This document shows, piece after piece, positions 14,762-23,939 of a stretch of 64,000 bases of DNA (position 1 is its first letter; every line of letters starts with the position of its first letter). Location: positions 17,461-81,460 of the forward strand of contig JAVXFZ010000003.1 in NCBI GenBank assembly GCA_036657595.1. Reading direction: 5' to 3'. Source of the stretch: Odoribacter sp036657595. GTDB taxonomy: Bacteria > Bacteroidota > Bacteroidia > Bacteroidales > Marinifilaceae. The notes beneath the pieces are model-generated. The model searched no databases. It was not told the DNA's origin and was given only the letters and a program-made list of their open reading frames with translations. A program made the position numbers and the translations under genes.

Positions 14762-16306
14762 TTACTTTATTTTAGACATCCAATAAGTATTCTGAATCAT
14801 CCGATCGTTATTTTTAAAAGCTCCCTCAGGCACCGGCAGATAAAGTGCTCCATTTTTAATTTCCTCCTCTGAAAGATGATCAAAAGCGGCAGACAAAACA
14901 CCTTTATGCTTGCCATTCACTCCATAATAGCCATTGCGCACGGCATCATAATAGCGATGACCTTCATAAAGCAACTCCTTTTCACGTTCCAAGAATATAC
15001 TCCACAACAAATCTCCCGCCTGATCTTTCGGTCCGTTCGGAAAAGCGGTAGCTCCCCGCAAGCCTCTGATCGTGTTCAAATCCGCTATTGCCTGCGCATC
15101 GTGTCCCAACTTCGCCGCACACTCCGCTCTCAGCAAATAAACATCCGCCAAGCGAAGCATCATTCGGTTACAATCCATTCCGTCAAAATGAATCTCCTCG
15201 CCTACCGATTCATACATTGGTTCACGCCATTTATACAGATAAGCCAAGTCGATCGGATTTTGATTCGGTATATCTATTTCATAAAAATAAGCAGTACGTC
15301 TCTGATCCGCCATTTCGTACATATCGTTCACCGTCGAACGTTTCAAACCATAACACCGACTGACAATATCCCCTGCGCCACTATTTCTCATCACCGGATA
15401 ACTGATAAAAAAACTACCGGGAAAAAAATTCCCATAGAAAGAAACATCCGTATAATTCACCTCAATTTCAAAAATACCTTCGCTGCTATTCCGCCCCATC
15501 ACCTTTGTACAAACTTCCTCCGCATTTTTTGCCAACTCGTAAGTACCAACTTCCTCTTTATATTGCGGCTCAATCAACCGATCCGCCCATTCCACTGCCT
15601 GTTGCAAAGCGGCATCATCATTAAAAATCGCACCTTTCCAAGCATACAAATGTGCCAACAAGCCGGCAGCACTTCCCTTCGATCCATATTGTTTTGAAAT
15701 CAACTTTTTATTATTGATGTCCCGCAAACGCTCGTAAGAAGGCAACAATTGAAAAGCCTCTTTTGCAGCAGCAATCGCCGTATCCAATACCGCTAATGCG
15801 GAACTTTTAGCATAAGGTTCAATATAAGTGCTCCCTTTCGTGATCACAGCATCTCCCCACGTACGTGCCAACGTAAAATAACAGACAGCCCGGATAAAAT
15901 AATTTTGCCCCTTATAAAAATTCAATCGCTTGACAGAAATATCCTTAACCTTCGTATAATTATCAAAAAACAAATCCGTCAATGAAAGAACATTATAATG
16001 CTTTCTCCACTGTTGTTGTGAAAATCTTGCGGTCAGATAATTTGGATTTAAATTCCGAATCTTCTCCAAATCGGACGCATTATAAACCCTGTCGGTCTTA
16101 ATCCCCATGTGCTCTTGATACGAAACACCCGCAAAAAGCATCCGCATATCTGCCTCTGTTTGGCGCAACAACACATCCAAATCACTCTCATTTCGGAAAA
16201 AATGGTCAAAGGTAACTCCATTCTTCGGCTCCATCTCTAAAATCGAATCACAACCGTAAAAGCCACAGCTGATCAAACACCATATATATACAAATATCTT
16301 CTTCAT
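14762..16306 (-). CDS. SusD/RagB family outer-membrane lipoprotein
   Basis: From ATG 16306 the protein has 514 residues with a signal peptide and lipobox-like cysteine (ISCGFYGC), then the SusD-like N-terminal TPR region (LLRQTEADMRMLFAGVSY, FIRAVCYFTLARTWGDAVI) and the family C-terminus (MMLRLADVYLLRAECAAKLGHDAQAIADLNTIRGLRGA, FLEREKELLYEGHRYYDAVRNG). SusD proteins form the lid of SusC transporters and capture ligand at the surface. The start is preceded by GAAGGGAA. It is 11 bases after susC. A start 14 codons upstream, inside the susC 3' end, is unlikely. No carbohydrate-active enzyme is nearby, so a glycan ligand is not implied. Confidence 0.92.
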   Translation of the reverse strand: MKKIFVYIWCLISCGFYGCDSILEMEPKNGVTFDHFFRNESDLDVLLRQTEADMRMLFAGVSYQEHMGIKTDRVYNASDLEKIRNLNPNYLTARFSQQQWRKHYNVLSLTDLFFDNYTKVKDISVKRLNFYKGQNYFIRAVCYFTLARTWGDAVITKGSTYIEPYAKSSALAVLDTAIAAAKEAFQLLPSYERLRDINNKKLISKQYGSKGSAAGLLAHLYAWKGAIFNDDAALQQAVEWADRLIEPQYKEEVGTYELAKNAEEVCTKVMGRNSSEGIFEIEVNYTDVSFYGNFFPGSFFISYPVMRNSGAGDIVSRCYGLKRSTVNDMYEMADQRRTAYFYEIDIPNQNPIDLAYLYKWREPMYESVGEEIHFDGMDCNRMMLRLADVYLLRAECAAKLGHDAQAIADLNTIRGLRGATAFPNGPKDQAGDLLWSIFLEREKELLYEGHRYYDAVRNGYYGVNGKHKGVLSAAFDHLSEEEIKNGALYLPVPEGAFKNNDRMIQNTYWMSKIK

Positions 16307-16317
16307 ATTCCCTTCAT

Positions 16318-19300
16318 TTAAAAGTTTACCGTTAAACCGATCGTCCATTTTCTGGCTAAAGGATAAGCCCTTCCGGAATCAAAACCATTGTGTACATTCA
16401 CCACTTCAGGATCAAGCCCCGAATAATTCGACAACATAAATAAATTCTCACCGGTCACAAACACCCGCACTCCATCCAAATGCACTTTCTTCAATGCTTT
16501 TTTGGGAACATTGTAACCCAATGTCAACTGCTTTAACTTCACATAACTAACGGTTTCCAAATCGGAAGAAAGCATCCCCATAAATTGCGCACTACCGACA
16601 GGATAAACACCCTGAGCCGGATATCTTGTCTGATCGCCGGGCTTCTGCCAAAAATCCGAAGACGACACATCAGAAAATAAAGGCTTCGACCCTCCACCGG
16701 TTGAATTTAACGTTGTCATTTTAAACGCATTCACCATCTTCCGTCCCAGCGTGAAACTCAATAAAAAATTCAGGTCAAAATCTTTCCATTTCAGCTCACT
16801 GGCAAAACCTCCATACACCGTAGGCAATGCACTGCCGGCATAATAAACATCATCTTCCGTAATCTGTCCATCGCCATCCAAATCCTGTATTTTCCGCATA
16901 CCCAAGGTATAAAAATACTCCTCCTCACCTTCCGGTGCCAGAATATGTTTTTTCCCCTCCTCATCGTACACATAAGGCAGATCCGCCTCGCTTTGTATCA
17001 GTCCGCCGTCTTTATACAAATAAATACCGCTCAATGCTTTACCGATCACCATTCCCTGAGCGTCTACGCCGGAATAACTCTTTTCAAAACGATTCCAGTT
17101 TTTTGAAATATTAAAACGCGCTCTCCACGTCAAAGCAGTATTTCGCAACACATCAATCTTTAAATCCAACTCAAGCCCTTCATTCGATACCTCCATCGCA
17201 TTCTGCCACTGCATCCCTCCTTCTCCGTACACATCTCCCGGTAGCGGCACCTTATAAATCAAAGAACGGGTATATTTATAGTAATAATCCAACGTCAGGC
17301 TCATCCGATAATCCAACATATCCATATCCAATCCGAAATCATACTGATCCGACTCCTCCCACTGTAATTTATGATTGGTAATTCCCGCCGGACGCATCCC
17401 TTGCACGCCTTCAAATACACTTCCCGACTCCATTAAACCTTGTGCTAAATAAGGAATCGTAAACTGACTACCGGTACGTCCCCAGCTTGCCCTGAACTTC
17501 GCAAAATCAATCCACCAAGCCCAACGCATAAAATTCTCTTCCGAAAAAGCCCAACCGGCTGCTATCGAAGGGAATGTCGCCCAACGCTCGTCCGATCCGA
17601 ACACAGATGATCCATCCCGCCGAAAAGTGGCTTCCAACAAATATTTCTTTTCATAATTATAAGCGATACGACCGAAATAACTCACCATAGAGGTCTCGCT
17701 GAAATCGGAATAATATTTCTGCAACGAACGATACTCCCCGGACACCGGATTGTAGATCATTTCCGGAAAGGAATTTCCAACATATTCTATCGAATTACTC
17801 GGTGCTCCGATACCATATCCCCCGATCGACCACGTCTTGCTTCGATCAAAAGAAAAACCAAGCAATAAATCAAAATTATGCTTCTCAGCTAACGAGAATT
17901 GATAATTGAGCAAATTCTCATTCGACAACAACATATCCCGTCCCACCTCGCCGGCCGATTTCGACTCGTGGTAAGTAGGGTCCAAATAATTCGGAGCAAA
18001 CGTATTCAAATTCGCCTGATTATAGTCGATAGACGCAGAAGTAGAAAGATTCAATCCGTCAATAATCTCATAGCCCAACACTAAATTACCCCGCAGACGA
18101 TAAGAAGTATTTGATTCAATCTTCCCATTTAATTTCTTCAACATAATCTCCTCCAAATCGCCACCTCCCGGCAACAACGTAGAAGTTGACTGCGGATTCA
18201 CCGTCAATTCTTCAAACACCCCGGCGATACTCCCCGATCCGCGGCTACGGTCTGTATAAGCTAAGTACATCCGACTGTCAATGGTCAAGTTCTTCAAGGG
18301 CTTCACCGACACATTACTCAACAAATTAGCTCGAATAAAATCGCTACCCGGCATAATTCCAATTTCCTTATAAAAACCGGCGCCGATCAAATAATTAGTT
18401 GTTTCCGTCCCTCCGCTGGTCTGCAAATTCGCATTCCAAATCTTACCCGGACGAAAGATATATTTATACCAATTCGTAGAATTATTAAAAAACGGATTCA
18501 GAGAATCTTGTAAGATCTTCATCACCCCGCCGGACGAAACACCCAATCCCTTGTTCCAAAATATATCATAAATCGTATTATTCAAAGCAGCCTCCTCCTT
18601 TGAAGTCGGATATTTATATTCTCCCGTTATCGGATTATAATAGGCCTTTTTAGCCGACTCTAACATCCCAATATGATACATCCGTTCTCCACGACCTCCA
18701 ATTTGAGTAGGAGCCTCCGGCAGTATAGAACCGGAATACGAAATGTTCGCAGAAAACTTGCCTCTTCCCGTACGTCCTTTTTTCGTGGTGATCAAAATCA
18801 CTCCATTGGCTGCCCGCGAACCATAAATAGCCGCAGAAGCCGCATCCTTCAACACCTCCACCGATTCAATCGTTGTCGGATCAATTTCAGCAATCGTATT
18901 CGTTCCCGTCACCGGCGAAGTAAAAGAATGCACCGGCACCCCGTCAATCACGTATAAAGGGGACCCATTACTTTTAAATCCCGCTTCATCGTCCAACAAA
19001 GAATTATATCCTCTGATCGTGACGCTATTACCTCCACTTCCGGGAGCTCCCGATTGTTGAAACACGGCAAGACCGGCAACCCGTCCTTGTAACAAAGTCT
19101 CTAAACTCGGACTGGGCACTTCTTTGATGTCATCTCCTTTCACCGTTGATATGGCTCCTACCACCTCCCGTTTTTTCCGACTTCCATAGCCCACAACGGT
19201 CACCTCGTTCAAATTGGAGGATTCCGGTTCCAACTTCACCACCAAATATTTGTCGGAGGTATAGTTCACCTTTTTCTCTTTGAAACCGACAAAAGTAAAC

Positions 19301-19800
19301 ACCAGTATCCCCTTGTCAGCCGACAAGCGCATCGCAAACTCCCCATTCGCATCAGTAGCCGTCCCAATGGTCGTCCCGTCAATACGAACCGTCGTCCCCG
19401 GTAGCGGCTCTCCTTTTTGATCCGTCACCTTTCCCTTCAACACAATCGGCTGACTTTGCAATACAGCCTTTCGAACAACGACCTGATTGTCTTTGAACGA
19501 ATACTCCAAACCACGCGGCAATAACACCTCATCCAAAAAATCCTGAAAAGGCTTACGCGCCACATCTACATTTATCTGCCCTTTCCCTTTCACTAAATCG
19601 GCATTGTAAAGGAATTGCACACCGGTTATTTTTTCCAGTTGATCGAAGACATCTACCAACGAAACTTTCTCCATACGGAGGCTAACAACCTCCCGCTGCG
19701 AGAAAACATTCGCTTTCACTCCGATCACAAAAAACAACAATAAAAAAACGGTACATTTTGTCATTAGAAAAATATTTTTCCACTTGTTACTTTTTTTCAT
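16318..19800 (-). CDS. SusC/RagA TonB-linked outer-membrane transporter with STN domain
   Basis: The 1160 residues contain a signal peptide (about 1-35), an STN (secretin/TonB short N-terminal) domain at about 45-105 (VSLVDVFDQLEKITGVQFLYNADL), a carboxypeptidase-regulatory-like domain (about 120-195: LKGKVTDQKGEPLPGTTVRIDGT), a TonB box and plug (LNEVTVVGYGSRKKREVVGAIS, VTIRGYNSL, IESVEVLKDAASAAIYGSRAANGVILITTKKG), and a long beta-barrel ending RKWTIGLTVNF. It imports a large ligand across the outer membrane with TonB energy. The STN domain is the part that signals to a FecR anti-sigma factor, which fits the FecR and sigma genes directly upstream. Confidence 0.95.
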   Translation of the reverse strand: MKKSNKWKNIFLMTKCTVFLLLFFVIGVKANVFSQREVVSLRMEKVSLVDVFDQLEKITGVQFLYNADLVKGKGQINVDVARKPFQDFLDEVLLPRGLEYSFKDNQVVVRKAVLQSQPIVLKGKVTDQKGEPLPGTTVRIDGTTIGTATDANGEFAMRLSADKGILVFTFVGFKEKKVNYTSDKYLVVKLEPESSNLNEVTVVGYGSRKKREVVGAISTVKGDDIKEVPSPSLETLLQGRVAGLAVFQQSGAPGSGGNSVTIRGYNSLLDDEAGFKSNGSPLYVIDGVPVHSFTSPVTGTNTIAEIDPTTIESVEVLKDAASAAIYGSRAANGVILITTKKGRTGRGKFSANISYSGSILPEAPTQIGGRGERMYHIGMLESAKKAYYNPITGEYKYPTSKEEAALNNTIYDIFWNKGLGVSSGGVMKILQDSLNPFFNNSTNWYKYIFRPGKIWNANLQTSGGTETTNYLIGAGFYKEIGIMPGSDFIRANLLSNVSVKPLKNLTIDSRMYLAYTDRSRGSGSIAGVFEELTVNPQSTSTLLPGGGDLEEIMLKKLNGKIESNTSYRLRGNLVLGYEIIDGLNLSTSASIDYNQANLNTFAPNYLDPTYHESKSAGEVGRDMLLSNENLLNYQFSLAEKHNFDLLLGFSFDRSKTWSIGGYGIGAPSNSIEYVGNSFPEMIYNPVSGEYRSLQKYYSDFSETSMVSYFGRIAYNYEKKYLLEATFRRDGSSVFGSDERWATFPSIAAGWAFSEENFMRWAWWIDFAKFRASWGRTGSQFTIPYLAQGLMESGSVFEGVQGMRPAGITNHKLQWEESDQYDFGLDMDMLDYRMSLTLDYYYKYTRSLIYKVPLPGDVYGEGGMQWQNAMEVSNEGLELDLKIDVLRNTALTWRARFNISKNWNRFEKSYSGVDAQGMVIGKALSGIYLYKDGGLIQSEADLPYVYDEEGKKHILAPEGEEEYFYTLGMRKIQDLDGDGQITEDDVYYAGSALPTVYGGFASELKWKDFDLNFLLSFTLGRKMVNAFKMTTLNSTGGGSKPLFSDVSSSDFWQKPGDQTRYPAQGVYPVGSAQFMGMLSSDLETVSYVKLKQLTLGYNVPKKALKKVHLDGVRVFVTGENLFMLSNYSGLDPEVVNVHNGFDSGRAYPLARKWTIGLTVNF

Positions 19801-19873
19801 AAATTTGTTGTGATTAAACGATTCATCTATTGCTTAATTAAAAAAGAGCTACCGCTTTCTTGCCGGAGACCGG

Positions 19874-21028
19874 TTAGCTCTTTGTTTTTATAATGACAGT
19901 TCTATCTCTTATCTCAAAATCAAATTCATCTGTCAATGAAAAATGATTCAACACTTCTCTTAATGTACTATGCCGCTTGATCTTACCTGTATAAACATAA
20001 TCGCGAACCTCCGCATTTTGGAAGAAAACTTCAAAACCGTACCAACGTCCCAAGGTTTCTAATACCTCCTCCAAGGTGGATTCCCGGAAGGCAAATATCC
20101 CCTCGTGCCAAGCTGTATAATAATCCACTTCAACCGCCTTTTTCTCCAACGTCCTCCCCTGTTTACAATAGATCGCTTGCACGCCGGGCTCCAACATCAT
20201 TTTATTACCTCCCTCCTTTTCCTCAATTTCCACTTTTCCATTCACCAAAGTCACCTGTAAGGTCGGCATCCGGCGATAAGCCATCACATTAAAAGCGGTG
20301 CCCAAGACTTTCACGCTGACTTCCGACGAATGCACTATAAACGGACGCTTCACATCCCGTGCGACCTCAAAATAACCTTCGCCATCCATCCATACCTCCC
20401 GGTTACCGCTTTTACCAAACCCATTGGGGAATCGTAAAGTTGTCTCTGCATTCAAAAAGATAGACGTCCCATCGCTCAACACCAAACTGTAATCCGAGCC
20501 CTGAGGCACTTCGATCGTGTTCCATTCCACCGGTTTTCCTGCCTCCGCCTCTTCAATCTCCTCAATCACTAATTGTCTGCCACTATTCTTCACCATCATC
20601 CCTGCGGTTTCGATATATTGAACGGAATCCAATTGAAAAGATTCACCGTTAGCCACCTTCAAGCGGATCCCCGATTTCTGAACAATGGTCTGCGCCACTT
20701 CCTCCCGTCGGGGCAATTCTAAGCGCATTACCACGCCTATGCTGATCAGAAGCACCGCCACAGCAGCCGCTCCCGCCCAATATCTCCAAACGCCCCGATC
20801 TACTCGTCCACTCTTAGCGAGAACCGCCCGCCAAGCTCTGTTTTCATCAAACGAAGCCATCTTCCTCACCCCCTCTTTCCAATGTTCTTCAGAACATAAA
20901 CGCTGAAAGAGCTCCCTGTTTTCAGGCGACTCTTCTAACCAAGTATTTAATTTTTTTTTGCTTGCCGCATCCAGTTTATCTTGCAAATATTTTACAATCC
21001 ACTGGTCTAATTCTGCCGGATATTTCAT
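19874..21028 (-). CDS. FecR family anti-sigma factor
   Basis: From ATG 21028 the protein has 384 residues: a cytoplasmic helical region that should hold the sigma factor (DQWIVKYLQDKLDAASKKKLNTWLEESPENRELFQRLCSEEHWK), one transmembrane helix (YWAGAAAVAVLLISIGVVM, near residue 85-105), the periplasmic FecR domain (WNTIEVPQGSDYSLVLSDGTSIFLNAETTLRFPNGF, GEGYFEVARDVKRPFIVH, VKVLGTAFNVMAY) and a C-terminal DUF4974 region (STLEEVLETLGRWYGFEVFF). It relays the ligand-loaded state of the SusC STN domain to the sigma factor. A TTG start three codons earlier is less likely. Confidence 0.93.
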   Translation of the reverse strand: MKYPAELDQWIVKYLQDKLDAASKKKLNTWLEESPENRELFQRLCSEEHWKEGVRKMASFDENRAWRAVLAKSGRVDRGVWRYWAGAAAVAVLLISIGVVMRLELPRREEVAQTIVQKSGIRLKVANGESFQLDSVQYIETAGMMVKNSGRQLVIEEIEEAEAGKPVEWNTIEVPQGSDYSLVLSDGTSIFLNAETTLRFPNGFGKSGNREVWMDGEGYFEVARDVKRPFIVHSSEVSVKVLGTAFNVMAYRRMPTLQVTLVNGKVEIEEKEGGNKMMLEPGVQAIYCKQGRTLEKKAVEVDYYTAWHEGIFAFRESTLEEVLETLGRWYGFEVFFQNAEVRDYVYTGKIKRHSTLREVLNHFSLTDEFDFEIRDRTVIIKTKS

Positions 21029-21242
21029 TTTCTTCAAAATAATCGAAGGTTTATTATAAATACAAACAAGTGCAAAAAAAGACTAAAAGAAAAGTGAACT
21101 ATTTTTTCTCTCCCGCCAAGAAACACGACGGAGGGGAATCAACTTTTTTAGTATCATTCAAATTCCCCGCCCTATTATTGTTTAATTACGTATTGATTAT
21201 CTTATAGTTATAACCGTATTCTCCATCTATTCTCTGTGACTC

Positions 21243-21349
21243 CCCTTCGTTTCGCGACGACGAGGATACGAAGGGAATACGACGAGACAACGAAGGGAAG
21301 GTAGCGATACTCAAACCATTCTCAAACGATTGGGTAGCGATTGGGTAGG
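21243..21349. repeat. Tandem 11-bp and inverted repeats between sigma and FecR genes
   Basis: The 345-bp gap between the sigma factor and FecR holds ordered repeats. CCCTTCGT (21243-21250) is inverted as ACGAAGGG at 21268-21275 and 21290-21297. CTCAAAC recurs at 21310 and 21321, and ATTGGGTAG at about 21329 and 21340, each 11 bases apart. The block is richer in G+C than its surroundings. It may be the FecR promoter's control region or a selfish repeat. Confidence 0.5.
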
Positions 21350-21373
21350 GTGTGAAAGGAAGAAAGGGGCGAT

Positions 21374-21916
21374 TTAAACAAACATTTGTGGAAATATAAA
21401 AAGCAGAGGAAATAATTTTTTCAATTTATCCTTCAATATTTTTTTCCCCCTCATCTTTTGTGCCCGCACTGTGTTGATGCTGATATTCAATTGTTGAGCA
21501 ATTTTTTCATTCGGCAGTGTTTCAAAATAGCTCATATAAAATATTTTTCTGCATTCAAGCGGTAAATCGTCAACCGCCATTTTTAAATTTCTGAAAACTT
21601 CCGCCGTCAATACATCTTCCTCCGGAAAATCCGTCGTAGAAATGTTTTCGCGGGCATACTGACCATACTTTTCTTTTAACGTATCTTTTTGAAGATCATT
21701 GAGACAATTATTTTTTACAGCTAAATAAAGAAAGTTACGCAGGTGTTCCGCTGTTTCAAAATGTTGCTTAGATTCTAATAATTTAACAAAAATGTCCTGC
21801 ACCAGATCTTGTGCAACCTCTTGTTCAACGACATAGCGCGATGCATAATAACACAACGCCCCGTAATATTTTTTAAATATAGCCTCTATATCATAAGAAT
21901 ATTTTATCTCAATCAT
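21374..21916 (-). CDS. ECF sigma factor, FecI-like
   Basis: This 180-residue protein has sigma-70 region 2 (IFKKYYGALCYYASRYVVEQEVAQDLVQDIFVKLLES) and region 4 (LPLECRKIFYMSYFETLPNEKIAQQLNISINTVRAQKMRGKKIL), with a helix-turn-helix near residues 137-156. ECF factors of this class direct RNA polymerase to SusCD operons and are held by the FecR partner. It is the first gene of the nine-gene minus-strand locus, separated from fecR by 345 bases of repeat-rich sequence. The C-terminus is hydrophobic (KKLFPLLFIFPQMFV), which is slightly unusual and might add contacts to FecR. Confidence 0.93.
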   Translation of the reverse strand: MIEIKYSYDIEAIFKKYYGALCYYASRYVVEQEVAQDLVQDIFVKLLESKQHFETAEHLRNFLYLAVKNNCLNDLQKDTLKEKYGQYARENISTTDFPEEDVLTAEVFRNLKMAVDDLPLECRKIFYMSYFETLPNEKIAQQLNISINTVRAQKMRGKKILKDKLKKLFPLLFIFPQMFV

Positions 21917-21946
21917 TTTTATCGGGGATCGTTAACATTACATCGC

Positions 21947-21954
21947 CAAAGTTA
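21947..21954 (-). promoter_or_regulatory. -7 box before the ECF sigma gene
   Basis: On the minus strand TAACTTTG matches the TAnnTTTG consensus, 31-38 bases before the ATG at 21916. The expected TTTG -33 box is replaced by a weaker ACTG-like sequence. Confidence 0.5.
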
Positions 21955-22074
21955 TAGATAATTTATAAATTTCAGTGATAAAATCTTTTTCCATTGCATT
22001 CTTTTCCCCAATATTCTGCAAACGTCTGCATAATTATATGTTTCTACATTCCTTTTTTTTTTCGGACAATAAAT

Positions 22075-22082
22075 TATCTTTG
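22075..22082 (+). promoter_or_regulatory. -7 box before the Fe-S scaffold-like gene
   Basis: TATCTTTG fits TAnnTTTG, 60 bases before ATG 22142. A T-run occupies the -33 region and no clear TTTG is present. Confidence 0.45.
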
Positions 22083-22141
22083 TGGAACTTGTGCGCTAAA
22101 CAAGTGACATTTAGCAATATTTTAATCAAAAAGCAATAACA

Positions 22142-22834
22142 ATGATTTATTCACACGAAGTGCAACAGATGTGTGTTGTAAAAAAAGGTCCCAACCACGG
22201 GGCTGCTCCTATTCCGGAAGAAGGAAGATGGGTAAAAGCAAAAGAAATCAAGGATATTTCAGGTTTGACTCACGGCATCGGCTGGTGTGCCCCCCAACAA
22301 GGAACCTGTAAACTAACATTAAACATCAAAGAAGGGGTGATTGAAGAAGCATTGATCGAAACCATCGGCTGCTCAGGAATGACCCACTCGGCTGCTATGG
22401 CTGCGGAAATTCTACCGGGAAAGACAATTCTCGAAGCACTGAATACCGACCTTGTTTGTGATGCCATCAATACGGCAATGCGCGAATTATTCCTCCAAAT
22501 CGTCTACGGACGTTCGCAAAGTGCCTTCTCGGAAGGAGGATTGCCCATCGGTGCGGGACTGGAAGACCTTGGAAAAGGATTGCGCAGTCAGGTAGGTACG
22601 ATGTATTCTACGAAAGCCAAAGGTGTACGTTATCTTGAATTAGCAGAAGGTTATGTGACCCGTCTGGCCCTTGATGAAGACGGCGAAGTTTGCGGTTATG
22701 AATTTGTACGGCTCGGCGCGATGATGGATCTTATCAAAAAAGGAACCGATGCCAACGAAGCACTGAAAAAAGCCACTGCGAACTACGGACGTTTCGCCAA
22801 TGCAGTTAAATATATCGACCCACGTCACGAATAA
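22142..22834 (+). CDS. Iron-sulfur cluster scaffold-like protein paired with GGGtGRT protein
   Basis: The 230 residues contain an IscU/NifU-like core with three conserved cysteines: GIGWCAPQQGTCKLTLNIKEGVIEEALIETIGCSGMTHSAAMAAEIL, then LNTDLVCDAINTAMRELFLQIVYGRSQSAFSEGG. IscU-type scaffolds bind transient Fe-S clusters through cysteines in similar positions. The C-terminal half is particular to this family. It overlaps function, not sequence, with isc/suf systems and always seems to travel with the GGGtGRT gene (from memory), as here, 17 bases downstream. Its precise role is not established. Confidence 0.75.
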   Translation: MIYSHEVQQMCVVKKGPNHGAAPIPEEGRWVKAKEIKDISGLTHGIGWCAPQQGTCKLTLNIKEGVIEEALIETIGCSGMTHSAAMAAEILPGKTILEALNTDLVCDAINTAMRELFLQIVYGRSQSAFSEGGLPIGAGLEDLGKGLRSQVGTMYSTKAKGVRYLELAEGYVTRLALDEDGEVCGYEFVRLGAMMDLIKKGTDANEALKKATANYGRFANAVKYIDPRHE

Positions 22835-22851
22835 AATAGGAGGAACAGAAT

Positions 22852-23865
22852 ATGGCAAAAAGAGAAGTAAAATTTGAAAGTCAAGATCGACGGATCAATC
22901 AAATCAATAAAGTATTAAACTCCTATGGCATCGCCTCTATCGAAGAAGCTGAGGCTATCTGCGACGCCAAAGGCATTGACCCTTATTTAGAATGTGAACA
23001 AACCCAAAATATATGTTTCGAGAATGCGAAATGGGCTTACGTCGTGGGAGCTGCCATTGCCATCAAAAAAGGTTGCAAAAATGCAGCAGATGCAGCAGAA
23101 GCCATCGGCGAAGGCTTACAGTCGTTCTGCATTGCAGGATCGGTAGCTGACGATCGGAAAGTAGGTTTAGGACACGGTAATTTAGCCGCCCGTCTGCTAC
23201 GCGAAGAAACACAATGCTTTGCATTCCTCGCCGGTCACGAATCATTCGCTGCTGCCGAGGGAGCCATCAAAATTGCAGAAATGGCAAACAAAGTACGGAA
23301 ACATCCGCTTCGTGTCATCCTCAACGGACTGGGCAAAGATGCTGCAATGATTATTTCACGCATCAACGGTTTCACTTACGTACAAACTGAATTTGACTAC
23401 TACACCAGTGAGTTGAAGGAAGTTCGCCGCAAAGCATACTCCGACGGTGCCCGCGCAAAAGTAAATTGCTACGGAGCTGACGACGTTCGTGAAGGAGTTG
23501 CCATTATGCACCACGAAGGGGTTGATGTATCTATCACCGGAAACTCTACGAACCCCACCCGCTTCCAACACCCGGTGGCAGGTACTTACAAAAAAGAATG
23601 CAACGAACAAGGTAAGAAGTATTTCTCGGTCGCATCAGGCGGCGGAACGGGACGTACCCTCCACCCTGACAATATGGCAGCAGGTCCTGCTTCCTATGGT
23701 ATGACCGACACGATGGGACGTATGCACTCTGACGCGCAATTCGCCGGTTCTTCCTCTGTTCCCGCTCACGTTGAAATGATGGGATTTTTAGGAATGGGCA
23801 ACAATCCAATGGTAGGTGCCTCTGTCGCCGTTGCCGTTTCTGTTGCACAAGCATTAGCGAAGTAA
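22852..23865 (+). CDS. GGGtGRT protein
   Basis: The protein has 337 residues with the name-giving motif (FSVASGGGTGRTLHPDNMA) in the C-terminal third, many conserved cysteines (GIDPYLECEQTQNICFENA) and a glycine-rich C-terminus (MMGFLGMGNNPMVGASVAVAVSVAQALAK). The family is conserved in anaerobic Bacteroidetes, Firmicutes and others next to a scaffold-like protein and has no established biochemical function; an Fe-S or redox role is suggested by context. The ATG is preceded by a strong AGGAGGA (22838-22844), rare in this window, which argues for high translation. A 30-bp perfect hairpin follows. Confidence 0.88.
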   Translation: MAKREVKFESQDRRINQINKVLNSYGIASIEEAEAICDAKGIDPYLECEQTQNICFENAKWAYVVGAAIAIKKGCKNAADAAEAIGEGLQSFCIAGSVADDRKVGLGHGNLAARLLREETQCFAFLAGHESFAAAEGAIKIAEMANKVRKHPLRVILNGLGKDAAMIISRINGFTYVQTEFDYYTSELKEVRRKAYSDGARAKVNCYGADDVREGVAIMHHEGVDVSITGNSTNPTRFQHPVAGTYKKECNEQGKKYFSVASGGGTGRTLHPDNMAAGPASYGMTDTMGRMHSDAQFAGSSSVPAHVEMMGFLGMGNNPMVGASVAVAVSVAQALAK

Positions 23866-23871
23866 TCAGTA

Positions 23872-23936
23872 CATAACACACTAAAAAACAGACCACTTGT
23901 TCAGTTAACAAGTGGTCTGTTTTTTAGTGTGTTATG
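23872..23936. terminator. Strong bidirectional terminator, 30-bp perfect stem
   Basis: Bases 23872-23901 are a perfect reverse complement of 23907-23936 around a 5-base loop. Both sides carry a six-base A or T run, so it ends the GGGtGRT operon and the convergent stress-protein gene. Confidence 0.92.
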
Positions 23937-23939
23937 TCA

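Noticed and set aside
14876..15697. 273-codon plus-strand frame within susD
   Set aside because: It is antisense to a clear SusD gene and shows Ile/Arg/His-rich shadow composition, no start context and no domain.
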